A stretch of DNA of 64,000 nt from JAGNKE01 sp964583335 (GTDB lineage: Bacteria; Pseudomonadota; Alphaproteobacteria; Micavibrionales; Micavibrionaceae), in contig CAZOVG010000003.1 in the NCBI GenBank assembly GCA_964583335.1, positions 124,001-188,000 of the forward strand, in the 5' to 3' direction. Each line of letters starts with the position of its first letter. The first letter of the stretch is position 1. The notes below the pieces were generated by a model that had not been told where the DNA came from, searched no databases, and saw only the letters and a list, made by a program, of their open reading frames with translations. A program made the translations under genes and the position numbers. Shown piece after piece: positions 52,048-60,389 of this stretch.

Positions 52048-54150
52048 ATGCTTTTCAACAATGCGTGCAACAAGCTGGGCGTGCTCCTGCTCGCCGCAAG
52101 CACATGGATCGTGAGTGCAACGCCCACTCACGCGGAAAACGCGCGCCCCAGCCCCTTTTTGACCGGATCTCTGGGCCTGAACACAGTACCGAGCGCCCGC
52201 ATGGATGAACCGGGAACGATCCGCGCGGGAGTCGCGACCCTCGATCCCTATATCCACAGCTTCGCGGGAATTCAGATCGCCGCGCCACTTTACATCAACC
52301 TGCGCCAGACAGCGGAAGTCTCAAACCTGCGCGACTCCGCCGACCGCCTCTACCCCGGCATGGACATCAAGCTCCGCCTTGCCCGCGAACGCCCGCGCAC
52401 CCCCGAAGTCTCAATCGGAATCCAATCCGCCTTGGGCCACAAGCGCATGGCGGGCGAATATCTGGCGCTTTCCAAACGGCTCGGCGATTTCGACCTGACC
52501 GCCGGGCTCGGATGGGGCCGCTTCGCCAGCGCCGCACATCTCAAAAACCCGCTGCGCGTTCTGGGCGGCCATTTCTCGGACTCCCGCCCCCTTGATGGCG
52601 AGAGCGCGAACGAGCCCTCCCAGTGGTTTACGGGAAAACAGATCGGTTTCTTCGCGGGACTGGAATATTTTACGCCGATCGACGGGCTTTCCCTGAAATT
52701 CGACTACGGCGCCGACAAATACGCCGCCGAACATGCGGCCTTCGGCTATGACCGCCCCGCGCCGTGGTCCGCCGGCTTGTCTTATACGCCCGCCGAATGG
52801 ATCAGCGCGGGTATAGCCATGCAAGGCACGGATAAAATAATGGGCCGCCTCACCCTCCAGGCGAACCCGGCCAGCTGGCCGCTCCGGGAAAAAACCTACG
52901 ATCCGCCGGAAACATATTACGCGCTGCACGGCCCCGAACCCGAACCGGAGCGCATCGACCGAAGACCGGAGCATGATCTCCTTTTAGGCCCTGTGGACAT
53001 CGGCGGCGGCATCGCGAAAGCCGACCTCCATCTCGCGCAAACCGGCAGCGCCGCCCAGCAGATCGGCCGCGCGGCCCGCGCCGTCGCCCCGCATACGGGC
53101 ACAGACATACAAGCTTTAGAGTTTCGCTTGATCTCCCTGGGCTTGCGCGGACCATCGGTGCGTTTTATGCGCTCGGATTTAGAGCGGGCAATTTCCCTTG
53201 AAAAACAGGGCAGTCCGCAAGAAATCTGGGAAAACACTGAAATCTCAACTGCTCGCAATAAAAATAAAAACGATCCGCAACGGATAACTAAAAAATCGCC
53301 TTATCCACACCTATGGATAACACAGGATAACCAGATCAGTCTCGCGGAGGAGGATACCGGGATACTGTTCCGCTCTTCGCTGATCGCGGAAGCCCGCGCG
53401 CCCGAGCTTCTGGGCCTGATGACCCTCGGCGGCGCGTTCCGTTTGAACCTCGGCGATAATCTCCACCGCCTCGGAAAATCCCCTGCCCCGCAGCTTGGCC
53501 GCGCCGATGTGGGCCGTTTCGCAGGCCGCACCATCGGGCTCGACCGGCTTTATGCCGCAACAACCCACAGCCTGTCCCCAGAAATACACACAAGCCTGAC
53601 AGCCGGATATCTTGAGGAAATGGTTGCCGGAGCAGGCGCCGAAATCATCTATCGCCCCTTCCGCTCCCGCTTCGCTTTGGGCGCTGAAATATGGCAGGCC
53701 ATGAAGCGCGACCCGCAAACATCTCTCAACCTCGGCCTGACCGGGGACGCGGCCCTCACCGGGCACCTGAACGCCTGGTACGACTGGCCCGGTGAAAACA
53801 TCACGGCCTATGTCAAGGCCGGGCGCTATCTGGCCGGGGATATCGGCTTCACGGCGGGACTGGAGAAATCCTTCAAAAACGGCGCAAGGCTGGAGGGATT
53901 CGTAACGCTGACCGATAACGCGGATATCGACCTCTTCGGCGGCGAAACCCACGCCTTCCATGGCGTCAGCCTCACCCTCCCGCTCGGTGGCGCCCCCTAC
54001 GTGCCGGACGGCAGCGCCTTTAAACTCCGCGCCGAACCCTTCGGACGGAATACAGGGCAAATCATCGACAAACCCCTAAGCCTCTACGCCTTGACCGAGC
54101 CGTTCACGTTCGACCATCTGGCGGAGAACTGGACGGATATTGTGGAATAA
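52048..54150 (+). CDS. YjbH-like outer-membrane/exopolysaccharide protein
   Basis: A 700-residue exported protein. The signal peptide is KLGVLLLAASTWIVSATPTH after a short polar start; I use ATG 52048 although a TTG at 52021 extends the frame. GSLGLNTVPSARMDEPGTIR, YPGMDIKLRLARERPRTPEV, and EYLALSKRLGDFDLTAGLGW with GRFASA match the YjbH family, whose members are outer-membrane beta-barrel lipoprotein partners in polysaccharide export. No other yjb or polysaccharide-export genes adjoin it. A cluster of DnaA-box-like 9-mers lies inside the gene (53279-53330). Confidence 0.8.
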   Translation: MLFNNACNKLGVLLLAASTWIVSATPTHAENARPSPFLTGSLGLNTVPSARMDEPGTIRAGVATLDPYIHSFAGIQIAAPLYINLRQTAEVSNLRDSADRLYPGMDIKLRLARERPRTPEVSIGIQSALGHKRMAGEYLALSKRLGDFDLTAGLGWGRFASAAHLKNPLRVLGGHFSDSRPLDGESANEPSQWFTGKQIGFFAGLEYFTPIDGLSLKFDYGADKYAAEHAAFGYDRPAPWSAGLSYTPAEWISAGIAMQGTDKIMGRLTLQANPASWPLREKTYDPPETYYALHGPEPEPERIDRRPEHDLLLGPVDIGGGIAKADLHLAQTGSAAQQIGRAARAVAPHTGTDIQALEFRLISLGLRGPSVRFMRSDLERAISLEKQGSPQEIWENTEISTARNKNKNDPQRITKKSPYPHLWITQDNQISLAEEDTGILFRSSLIAEARAPELLGLMTLGGAFRLNLGDNLHRLGKSPAPQLGRADVGRFAGRTIGLDRLYAATTHSLSPEIHTSLTAGYLEEMVAGAGAEIIYRPFRSRFALGAEIWQAMKRDPQTSLNLGLTGDAALTGHLNAWYDWPGENITAYVKAGRYLAGDIGFTAGLEKSFKNGARLEGFVTLTDNADIDLFGGETHAFHGVSLTLPLGGAPYVPDGSAFKLRAEPFGRNTGQIIDKPLSLYALTEPFTFDHLAENWTDIVE
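53279..53330. other. cluster of four DnaA-box-like 9-mers within the YjbH-like gene
   Basis: TTATCCGTT (complement, 53279-53287), a perfect consensus TTATCCACA (53301-53309), TTATCCATA (complement, 53312-53320) and TTATCCTGT (complement, 53322-53330). The last three start 10-11 bp apart, i.e. on one face of the helix. No oriC gene is nearby. Whether DnaA binds is untested. Confidence 0.5.
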
Positions 54151-54153
54151 GAT

Positions 54154-55158
54154 TCAGGGCGTAAAGTCTTCCGGCGTGAAATCCACCGCCCGCCCCTCGG
54201 GCTGATAAGGCTGCACGAACACCCGGTCGTGATACCGCTCGGGAATCTGCTCCGCCAACTCGGGCGAAACGGTCAGAATCCCCTGCTGCACGAAACGCTC
54301 CCGGTTCATGCGCAAAATCTCGGGATCTTCGGGATAGACATAATTCGCCATCACCCCGTGCGCCAGTTCCAGATCCAGGCGGCTGTCCTGATTGGTCGGC
54401 CGGATGGCCGCCAAAAGCGCCCCCATCCCCGCCATATGGAACGATTGCACCGGATCGTTGCTGCGGAAAATCCCGCCATTCGCGCCCTGCACCGGCATCA
54501 GGTAATCGAACGCATACTCCTTAAGCTCTTGCCCCCCGACTGAGACACTGACAATCCCCTGCTCGGCTAGCCAACTGGCAAACCCCTTGTTCCCCGCCCG
54601 CAACGGCGACAGCGTGGATAAAACCGCATCCGGAGCATGTGAATAAACATAAGAGTGAACATTCCCGATCAGGGTTTCCCCCGCCTTCGGAAAGTTGGAG
54701 GAAATCGTATAAGGCACGATCACCTTGGGAGATTCGTTCAACGGAACGACCGGAGATTTTAAAATGGGTTTGATCCGGTCGGGCAACTGCGGCTGATCGT
54801 TCCAATACGTATAGACCACGGCCGTAGGGAACCACTTCCCGCCCTCATCCTGCACCGCCATCGCCATCGCCAGCTTGTTGGTACCGGGATCGCCCAGCCG
54901 CGCAACAAGCTGCTCGGCCCTTTTCGGCGCATGCACGGCATCGAACAACCGCTCGTGGATACCGCCGAACTGGCTGTCCTGCGTCACGACGACGAACTGC
55001 TGCGCGGGCGTGATCCGCTTGATCGCGGCCTTAAGCGCGTCCTGCCCCTCCTCGTCCAGCCGCTGCTTGTGCGGCGACAATTGCTCATAAATCGCCACGG
55101 CCTCGGAAAGGGTCAGTGCGCCAAGATCGTCAGGAGGTTCAGGATTAAACATGCTCAA
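54154..55158 (-). CDS. malonyl-CoA decarboxylase-like protein, C-terminal-domain type
   Basis: A 334-residue protein. The layout matches the C-terminal (GNAT-like) domain of malonyl-CoA decarboxylase: HERLFDAVHAPKRAEQLVA, AMAMAVQDEGGKWFPTAVVY, VPYTISSNFPKAGETLIGN, the hallmark AVLSTLSPLRAGNKGFASWL, SFHMAGMGALLAAIRPTNQD and ELAHGVMANYVYPED. The candidate catalytic Ser (in YTIS) and His (in SFHM) are kept. The usual N-terminal helical domain is short or missing, and it has the TLSPLRAG form rather than TLSPIPG, so activity is uncertain. No signal peptide. A promoter and a terminator lie upstream; it is convergent with the YjbH-like gene. Confidence 0.65.
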   Translation of the reverse strand: MSMFNPEPPDDLGALTLSEAVAIYEQLSPHKQRLDEEGQDALKAAIKRITPAQQFVVVTQDSQFGGIHERLFDAVHAPKRAEQLVARLGDPGTNKLAMAMAVQDEGGKWFPTAVVYTYWNDQPQLPDRIKPILKSPVVPLNESPKVIVPYTISSNFPKAGETLIGNVHSYVYSHAPDAVLSTLSPLRAGNKGFASWLAEQGIVSVSVGGQELKEYAFDYLMPVQGANGGIFRSNDPVQSFHMAGMGALLAAIRPTNQDSRLDLELAHGVMANYVYPEDPEILRMNRERFVQQGILTVSPELAEQIPERYHDRVFVQPYQPEGRAVDFTPEDFTP

Positions 55159-55187
55159 AGCCCGCTCAAAAATATTTTATTTCCTGT

Positions 55188-55216
55188 AATAAACAACATA
55201 GCAAATCAGCCGTCAA
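55188..55216 (-). promoter_or_regulatory. sigma70-like promoter of the malonyl-CoA-decarboxylase-like gene
   Basis: Minus strand: TTGACG (55216-55211) and TTTATT (55193-55188) are 17 bp apart in an AT-rich region 30 bp before the start codon. Confidence 0.45.
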
Positions 55217-55274
55217 TATTTCGATAATTTGCTGCGCTGCAAATAAAATATTGGGAAACTACAAGCCTCAGAAT

Positions 55275-55302
55275 AAAAAAACCGCCCGAAGGCGGTTTTT
55301 TC
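55275..55302. terminator. bidirectional intrinsic terminator
   Basis: AAAAAAACCGCC-CGAA-GGCGGTTTTTT is a textbook hairpin flanked by A and T runs on both sides. It would end the rluD unit read from the right, or transcripts from the left. Confidence 0.85.
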
Positions 55303-55513
55303 AGTTCGCATTTTTTAGTGTTTGGTTTGGAGGTGCCCCTTATGGGTTCTCTTGTGTCCCGTCACGCCCCCGGTCAATTCTAAAATCTTCAGTACAAGGT
55401 ATTGGGTTACATCTTGTTCATCGGTTAGGACAGAATTTTAAGGTTGCCCCTGCTCAATTCCATAATCCTATAATTCCATGATAGATAAAATTTTATGTAA
55501 ATTGCAAACTTAT
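55303..55513. other. gene-free stretch upstream of the rluD stop
   Basis: Part of a 355-bp gap with no supported gene. A GGAGG followed 8 bases later by an ATG opens only 13 codons (55341-55382). The longer frame at 55251-55481 runs straight through the terminator. I see no RNA structure I can name. Confidence 0.5.
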
Positions 55514-56536
55514 TTATTTTTTGAGCATTTTCAATAGTTTAACAAGGTCCTCCGGGGGCTCCGCCTCGAATTCCATCTCCTCCTTGGTCCGGGGATGGAT
55601 GAAACGGAGCGCCGCCGCGTGCAACGCCTGCCGGGGAAAGGCGCAGATCTCCTCGATAACCTCCGGCTCATAGCCGCCTTTCTTGAGCTTGGCGGCCAGC
55701 GCCGTGCGCTGCGGCCCATAAAGCTGGTCACCGATCAGCGGATGCCCCAGAAGCTGCATATGCACGCGGATCTGATGCGTCCGCCCGGTCTCCAGCTCAC
55801 ACTGGACCAGCGCGCAAGCCTCCCCGAACCGTTCGGCCACCAGATAATGCGTCCGCGCGTCGCGCAAGCCCGTCCCGGTCGTTCCCATCCGAAGACGACT
55901 GTTGCGGTCACGCCCGATGGCCCGATCAACGATGCCCTTAATGGGAAACGGCACGCCCAGCACGACCGCGAAATAGGTCCGGCTCAGACTGCGATCCGAA
56001 AGTTGTTCCGCCAGATAACGGTGCGCCTTGTCGTTTTTCGCAACGATGATCAATCCGCTGGTCTCTTTATCCAACCGATGCACGATGCCCGGGCGCACGA
56101 CGCCGCCGATGCCCGACAGACTGTCCGCGCAATGATGGAGCAGCGCATTCACGAGCGTCCCGGTCCAGTTCCCCGCGCCGGGATGCACGACCATCCCCGC
56201 CGCCTTATTGATGACCAGAAGATCATCGTCTTCATAAACGATATCGAGGGCGATCGCCTCCGCCTCCGGCACGCTCTGCACCGGCGCGGGCATGATGATC
56301 CGCACCGCATCCCCCGCCTCCAGCTTGCGCGAGGCCGAGCCCAGAACCTCGTCATCGACGAACACCTGCCCCTCCGCGATCAGAGCCTGAAGCCGCGTAC
56401 GCGACAGATCGGGGCACAGCGCGGCCAGAGCCTTGTCGGCGCGCTGCCCGGTATGCTCGTCTGTGATAACAATTTCAAGAATATCCTCGCCGGACACGTC
56501 GTCCACGGCGAGATCTTCGGGGTCGGTTTCATTCAT
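55514..56536 (-). CDS. rluD: RluD-type 23S rRNA pseudouridine synthase
   Basis: Makes pseudouridines in 23S rRNA helix 69, needed for ribosome assembly. An S4 RNA-binding domain (QRADKALAALCPDLSRTRLQ then ALIAEGQVFVDDEVLGSASR) precedes the catalytic domain: VINKAAGMVVHPGAGNWTGT, GIVHRLDKETSGLIIVAKND with the catalytic Asp, LETGRTHQIRVHMQLLGHPL. ATG 56536 (MNETDPEDLAV) gives 340 residues; the frame reaches 56611 but overlaps the next gene. It follows that gene by 10 bp on the same strand. Confidence 0.93.
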   Translation of the reverse strand: MNETDPEDLAVDDVSGEDILEIVITDEHTGQRADKALAALCPDLSRTRLQALIAEGQVFVDDEVLGSASRKLEAGDAVRIIMPAPVQSVPEAEAIALDIVYEDDDLLVINKAAGMVVHPGAGNWTGTLVNALLHHCADSLSGIGGVVRPGIVHRLDKETSGLIIVAKNDKAHRYLAEQLSDRSLSRTYFAVVLGVPFPIKGIVDRAIGRDRNSRLRMGTTGTGLRDARTHYLVAERFGEACALVQCELETGRTHQIRVHMQLLGHPLIGDQLYGPQRTALAAKLKKGGYEPEVIEEICAFPRQALHAAALRFIHPRTKEEMEFEAEPPEDLVKLLKMLKK

Positions 56537-56546
56537 AACGCATACT

Positions 56547-58184
56547 CTAAGGCAAGGCGGTTTCCGGTTTAATGCACGGGTCCTTATACTCCTCCGGCCC
56601 GTTTCCGGCAAACACCCATCCGTCCAACGTCGTTTGAGGCAGGGCGACTTCCTCCGCCGGCGCGGGCGTAGCTTCCTCTTTCTCTACGGATTCTGCGGCC
56701 TTTTTGTTCAAAAGCGCCAGCCCGGACAACGAACCGTCGGGCACAGCGGCCTCCGGCAGATTAGACGAAGGCGCGGCGGCCTGCCCGTTCGTCGGCAGCG
56801 TGCCGACCGTAAGCTCCGCTCCCGGCAACCCCGCCTTCGTTAAAACCGCGCTCTCACCGCTCGCGGGCGGATCGTTCATCCCCGCGAATTTCTGATAGAT
56901 CTCGGCATAGGGTGTCTCGGCGCTTCCGGCGATCAGGAAACGACCGTCCCCGCTAATCACAAGCTGATAGGCGTTCGCCCCAAAGCCCTTAAAATAGCTT
57001 TCGCCCGAAAGCGTCACGCCGCGCGGATTCAACAGCAGCGTATGAACATAATCCATCTTGCCGATGATCGTCCCGTCATCCTCCATCAGCGGCACCTTGG
57101 GTGCCTTCGGGTCTTTCTCCCCCGGCGCACGCGCCTGCATCATCACGGCGATCGGCCCCTGCGGATGCACGGCGATATCGGCAGCGTAATAATGATAGCC
57201 GCCGTTAAAAAAACGCTGCCACTTCACCTGCCCGCTGGACGCATCCAGCAGCATCAGCCAGCTTCCGACATTTCCGCCATCGGTCGGCAGAGCGTCTCCA
57301 AGCGTAAGAATATAATCGCGCTGATAACCGGACGAACGTTTGATTTTCGCATGGCTGCCACGCGAAAAGGGCTGTTGCCAGACCATCGCCGCATCCGGCC
57401 CCAGCCGCATGATCCACCCCGACTTGCGCCCGCCTTCGTAATCGACATATCCCGTCGCGATGATCGCCTCGCCCTTCTCCTCGCCGAAAAGCCCGGAGGA
57501 GATGCCCAAAATCTCGGCGCTGGCCCCCATCACATAGGCGCGCTTGATGATAAATTTCCCCTTCGCGTCGAAAATGCGGACCTCGGGGCTGTAGGAATAA
57601 ACGGGCTTCTCCGCCGTTCCGCCCTTCGTTTCATGGCTGAGCGCGATCACGATCCGCTTGCCGTCCGGGCTGAGCGCCATGTCCCGACCGATCAAGTCGC
57701 GGCCCTTTTCGCGGATCACCTTTTGATCTTTGAAGCCGCCCTGATCGTCGAAAAACCCGAGCCAGACCGTCTTACCTTCGCCCTTCAGATCCCTGTTGGC
57801 CATCAGAACGATCCGGTCTCCGGCCTTGAGGATTTTCACAACCTCCGTCACCGCGCTGACATTATGGTATTTTTCCCAAGTCACGCGCCCGCGCTTATCG
57901 AACCCGGCCAGCATGACGACGGGGCTAACCCCCGGCAGAGGGGACATCTCTCCCGCCGCAAGTGTAGCCCCCGCCCCCATATCGACGACGGACTTGAAAA
58001 CCTCGCGCCGCTGCCCTTCGCTCAGCACAGACTCCCAAACGCTGTATGACCCGAAGCCCGGCTCGAACAACGCAGTGATGGTCTCGTAATTGACGTCGCA
58101 CACGTCCTGAGCCCACACAGTCATCGGCTGGCAGGCAAGCAAAATACAGGCAAAAGAACGCAAGAGGATAAATCTGTTGAGCAT
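56547..58184 (-). CDS. exported hypothetical protein, probable beta-propeller
   Basis: A 545-residue exported protein. LNRFILLRSFACILLACQPM is the signal peptide with cleavage near WAQ-D; ATG 58184 starts it. The body has repeated beta-blade-like segments (GVSPVVMLAGFDKRGRVTWE, DRIVLMANRDLKGEGKTVWL, RDMALSPDGKRIVIALSHET, GSWLMLLDASSGQVKWQRFF), reminiscent of WD40/PQQ-like propellers, and ends in a Pro/Ala/Glu-rich tail. No catalytic motif. Its stop is 10 bp before rluD, so it is cotranscribed with a housekeeping gene. Function unknown. Confidence 0.75.
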   Translation of the reverse strand: MLNRFILLRSFACILLACQPMTVWAQDVCDVNYETITALFEPGFGSYSVWESVLSEGQRREVFKSVVDMGAGATLAAGEMSPLPGVSPVVMLAGFDKRGRVTWEKYHNVSAVTEVVKILKAGDRIVLMANRDLKGEGKTVWLGFFDDQGGFKDQKVIREKGRDLIGRDMALSPDGKRIVIALSHETKGGTAEKPVYSYSPEVRIFDAKGKFIIKRAYVMGASAEILGISSGLFGEEKGEAIIATGYVDYEGGRKSGWIMRLGPDAAMVWQQPFSRGSHAKIKRSSGYQRDYILTLGDALPTDGGNVGSWLMLLDASSGQVKWQRFFNGGYHYYAADIAVHPQGPIAVMMQARAPGEKDPKAPKVPLMEDDGTIIGKMDYVHTLLLNPRGVTLSGESYFKGFGANAYQLVISGDGRFLIAGSAETPYAEIYQKFAGMNDPPASGESAVLTKAGLPGAELTVGTLPTNGQAAAPSSNLPEAAVPDGSLSGLALLNKKAAESVEKEEATPAPAEEVALPQTTLDGWVFAGNGPEEYKDPCIKPETALP

Positions 58185-58244
58185 TCGGACCGGCGCGTCT
58201 AGAATCGCATAGCTCAAGTCTAGAACCCGGCATGTAAAAAGTCT

Positions 58245-59273
58245 ATGAAAGTTCTGATTGTTTCAGACGCCTGGCACCCCCAGATCAACGGTGTGGTCCG
58301 CACATACGAATACCTCTCGCGCGAGTTGGAAAAACTGGGCATAGATGTTCAGGTAATCGGGCCTGCGCACTTTCCGGCGACCCTGCCGATGATCTTCTAT
58401 CCCGAAATACGACTGGCCGTGCGCCCCTACCGCCGCCTTAAGCGCCTGATCGATGAATACACGCCCGACAAAATCCACATTGCCACCGAGGGGCCGCTCG
58501 GCTGGGCTGCCCGAAAATACTGCCTGCGCCACGGCCGCGCCTTCACCACCTCCTACCACACCCAGTTTCCCGACTATATCGCACGTCGCTTTGCATGGCT
58601 GATTCCCCCGCTTTATAAAGCGGCGCATCAGGGCGCGATCCGCCTAGTCCGGAATTTCCACAACGCGTCCAGCGCCGTAATGGTCTCGACCCCCAGCGTC
58701 GAGAACCAACTCCGCGCCTGGGGCTTCACCGCACCGATGAAACGTCTGTCGCGCGGCGTGGATACCAGCCTCTTTAACCCCGGCCCCAAAACGCTGTTTG
58801 AAAATCTCAAACGCCCGGTGGCGCTTTATGTTGGCCGGATCGCCATCGAAAAGAACCTTGAAGATTTTCTGGAGATGCCCTGGCCCGGCTCCAAGGTCAT
58901 CGTCGGCGACGGCCCGGTCAGGGCGCGGCTGAGCAAAAAATATCAGGACACCCTTTTCGCAGGTACAAAACAGGGGCGCGAACTCGCCGCCCACTTCCGT
59001 TCCGCCGATGTCTTCGTTTTTCCCTCAAAAACCGATACGTTTGGCATCGTATTGATTGAATCCATGGCCTGCGGCCTGCCCGTTGCGGGCTATAACGTCA
59101 CCGGCCCCAAGGACATCATCACCGACCCCCGCCTCGGCGCGCTCGACGACCATTCCCTTGAAAATGCGGCTCTTTTGGCCCTTTCCCGGGGCGACCCGGA
59201 GGGGTGCATCGAGCATGTCCGGCAGAATTACACCTGGGAACAGGCCGCCAGACAGTTCCTGAACGCCATCTGA
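58245..59273 (+). CDS. GT4-family glycosyltransferase
   Basis: A 342-residue GT-B glycosyltransferase. MKVLIVSDAWHPQINGVVRT, HIATEGPLGWAARKYCLRHG and SYHTQFPDYIARRFAWLIPP in the N-terminal domain, then GVDTSLFNPGP, ALYVGRIAIEKNLEDFLE, VIVGDGPVRARLSKKY, and the EX7E donor motif within KTDTFGIVLIESMACGLPVA followed by GYNVTGPKDII. MgtA- and PimB-like mannosyltransferases and SQD2-like lipid glycosyltransferases share this pattern, so a membrane lipid or polysaccharide acceptor is likely. Divergent from the propeller gene. Sugar and acceptor unknown. Confidence 0.88.
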   Translation: MKVLIVSDAWHPQINGVVRTYEYLSRELEKLGIDVQVIGPAHFPATLPMIFYPEIRLAVRPYRRLKRLIDEYTPDKIHIATEGPLGWAARKYCLRHGRAFTTSYHTQFPDYIARRFAWLIPPLYKAAHQGAIRLVRNFHNASSAVMVSTPSVENQLRAWGFTAPMKRLSRGVDTSLFNPGPKTLFENLKRPVALYVGRIAIEKNLEDFLEMPWPGSKVIVGDGPVRARLSKKYQDTLFAGTKQGRELAAHFRSADVFVFPSKTDTFGIVLIESMACGLPVAGYNVTGPKDIITDPRLGALDDHSLENAALLALSRGDPEGCIEHVRQNYTWEQAARQFLNAI

Positions 59274-59358
59274 CACCTCTCCCGCCCGTTTTTTGTATTT
59301 GCACAGCAAGCCCCTTCCCCCCTACACTCCAAGACGACAAGGGGATAAACAGCGCGGA

Positions 59359-59721
59359 ATGGCCAAGATACTGCTCGCCGAAGACGACGAATCCATGCTC
59401 AATTTCCTTGAGCTGGCCCTTCGCCGCGCCGGACATGATGTCATTTCCGCCCTCGACGGCCTCGAAGCCCTTGAGATCATGGAGGACGGGGAGGAATTCG
59501 ACCTCCTGCTCACCGATATCGTCATGCCCGGCATCGACGGCATCGAACTGGCCCAAAAAGCCATGGAAATCCAGTCGGATATCAAAGTTATGTTCATCAC
59601 CGGCTTCGCCGCCATGGCGCTGGGCCGTTCGGGAATGCAGGTCAGCGAAACCAAACTGCTCTCCAAACCCTTTCATCTGGGCGAACTCGTGGACCGGATC
59701 GAGGAAATTCTGGCCGCCTGA
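59359..59721 (+). CDS. cpdR: single-domain response regulator CpdR
   Basis: A 120-residue receiver domain that in Caulobacter, when unphosphorylated, brings ClpXP and substrates such as CtrA to the cell pole. MAKILLAEDDESMLNFLELA then LRRAGHDVISALDGLEAL is a close match to CpdR, with the phospho-Asp in LLLTDIVMPGIDGIELAQK, the Thr in MFITGFAAMALG and the Lys in SKPFHLGELVDRIEEIL. ATG 59359 is used; the frame opens at 59293. CckA and ChpT are not in the window. Confidence 0.88.
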   Translation: MAKILLAEDDESMLNFLELALRRAGHDVISALDGLEALEIMEDGEEFDLLLTDIVMPGIDGIELAQKAMEIQSDIKVMFITGFAAMALGRSGMQVSETKLLSKPFHLGELVDRIEEILAA

Positions 59722-59826
59722 TCCGCGGTTTTCCTCAAAAAATCCCGATTTATGCCCGTCCGTCGCTTATAAACGCTTGATCTTTTCGGCGTTTTTGATT
59801 ACCTGATACATCTTATCGCACAGAGT

Positions 59827-59901
59827 GGGCGGTTAGCTCAGCGGTAGAGCACTTGCTCGACACGCAAGGGGTCACAAGTTCAATCCTTGTACCGCCCACC
59901 A
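59827..59901 (+). tRNA. tRNA-Val (GAC)
   Basis: A 75-nt cloverleaf. Acceptor GGGCGGT/ACCGCCC, discriminator A, encoded CCA. The anticodon stem CTTGC/GCAAG encloses TCGACAC, giving anticodon GAC. The T arm is ACAAG-TTCAATC-CTTGT. Confidence 0.97.
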
Positions 59902-59921
59902 TTCTTCCATGAAATCAGAGA

Positions 59922-60377
59922 TCAGACAGCCTGCTCGGACGCGCCGCTTTCGTCCCGCACAGCCGCGCCGAACTGGTTATACTCGGTAAACACGCCGAGA
60001 ATGGACATCAGGGAATCCATGTCCTTCTTGAAGAAATACCCGGCGGCGTTGAGGTCATAGGCCAGATTGATGTCGATCTGGCGGGCCGAAGTGCTGAGCA
60101 TGAAGACGACGTTCCGTTTCAACTGCGGATCGTTCCGCATGACGCGCAGCATCTCGAAGCCGCTCATGCGCGGCAGGTTGATGTCCAGAAGCACGAGGCA
60201 AGGTTGCGGCAGCGGGGTGACGTTCCAGTGCCCCCGCAGCATGTCGAGCGCCTCGACCCCGTCATTAGCGATATAGAGAGGATTCGCGATATTGGCCGCC
60301 TTGAATTTACGACGCACCAGCTCCTGATCGACCTGATCGTCTTCGACTAGCAATATGGGGATGGTATGATTCATCAT
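59922..60377 (-). CDS. single-domain response regulator (Rcp1-like)
   Basis: A 151-residue receiver protein with no output domain, like the regulators paired with phytochrome-type kinases. IPILLVEDDQVDQELVRRKF opens the fold; VLLDINLPRMSGFEMLRVMR holds the phospho-Asp; the Ser in MLSTSARQIDI and the Lys in FFKKDMDSL complete the site. I use ATG 60377, since the longer frame overlaps the kinase stop. It follows the histidine kinase gene by 12 bp, so they form a pair. The downstream target is unknown. Confidence 0.88.
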   Translation of the reverse strand: MMNHTIPILLVEDDQVDQELVRRKFKAANIANPLYIANDGVEALDMLRGHWNVTPLPQPCLVLLDINLPRMSGFEMLRVMRNDPQLKRNVVFMLSTSARQIDINLAYDLNAAGYFFKKDMDSLMSILGVFTEYNQFGAAVRDESGASEQAV

Positions 60378-60389
60378 GATTGCAACCAC

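Noticed and set aside
55251..55481. 76-residue plus-strand frame
   Set aside because: It reads through the perfect terminator hairpin at 55275-55302 and has no ribosome-binding site.
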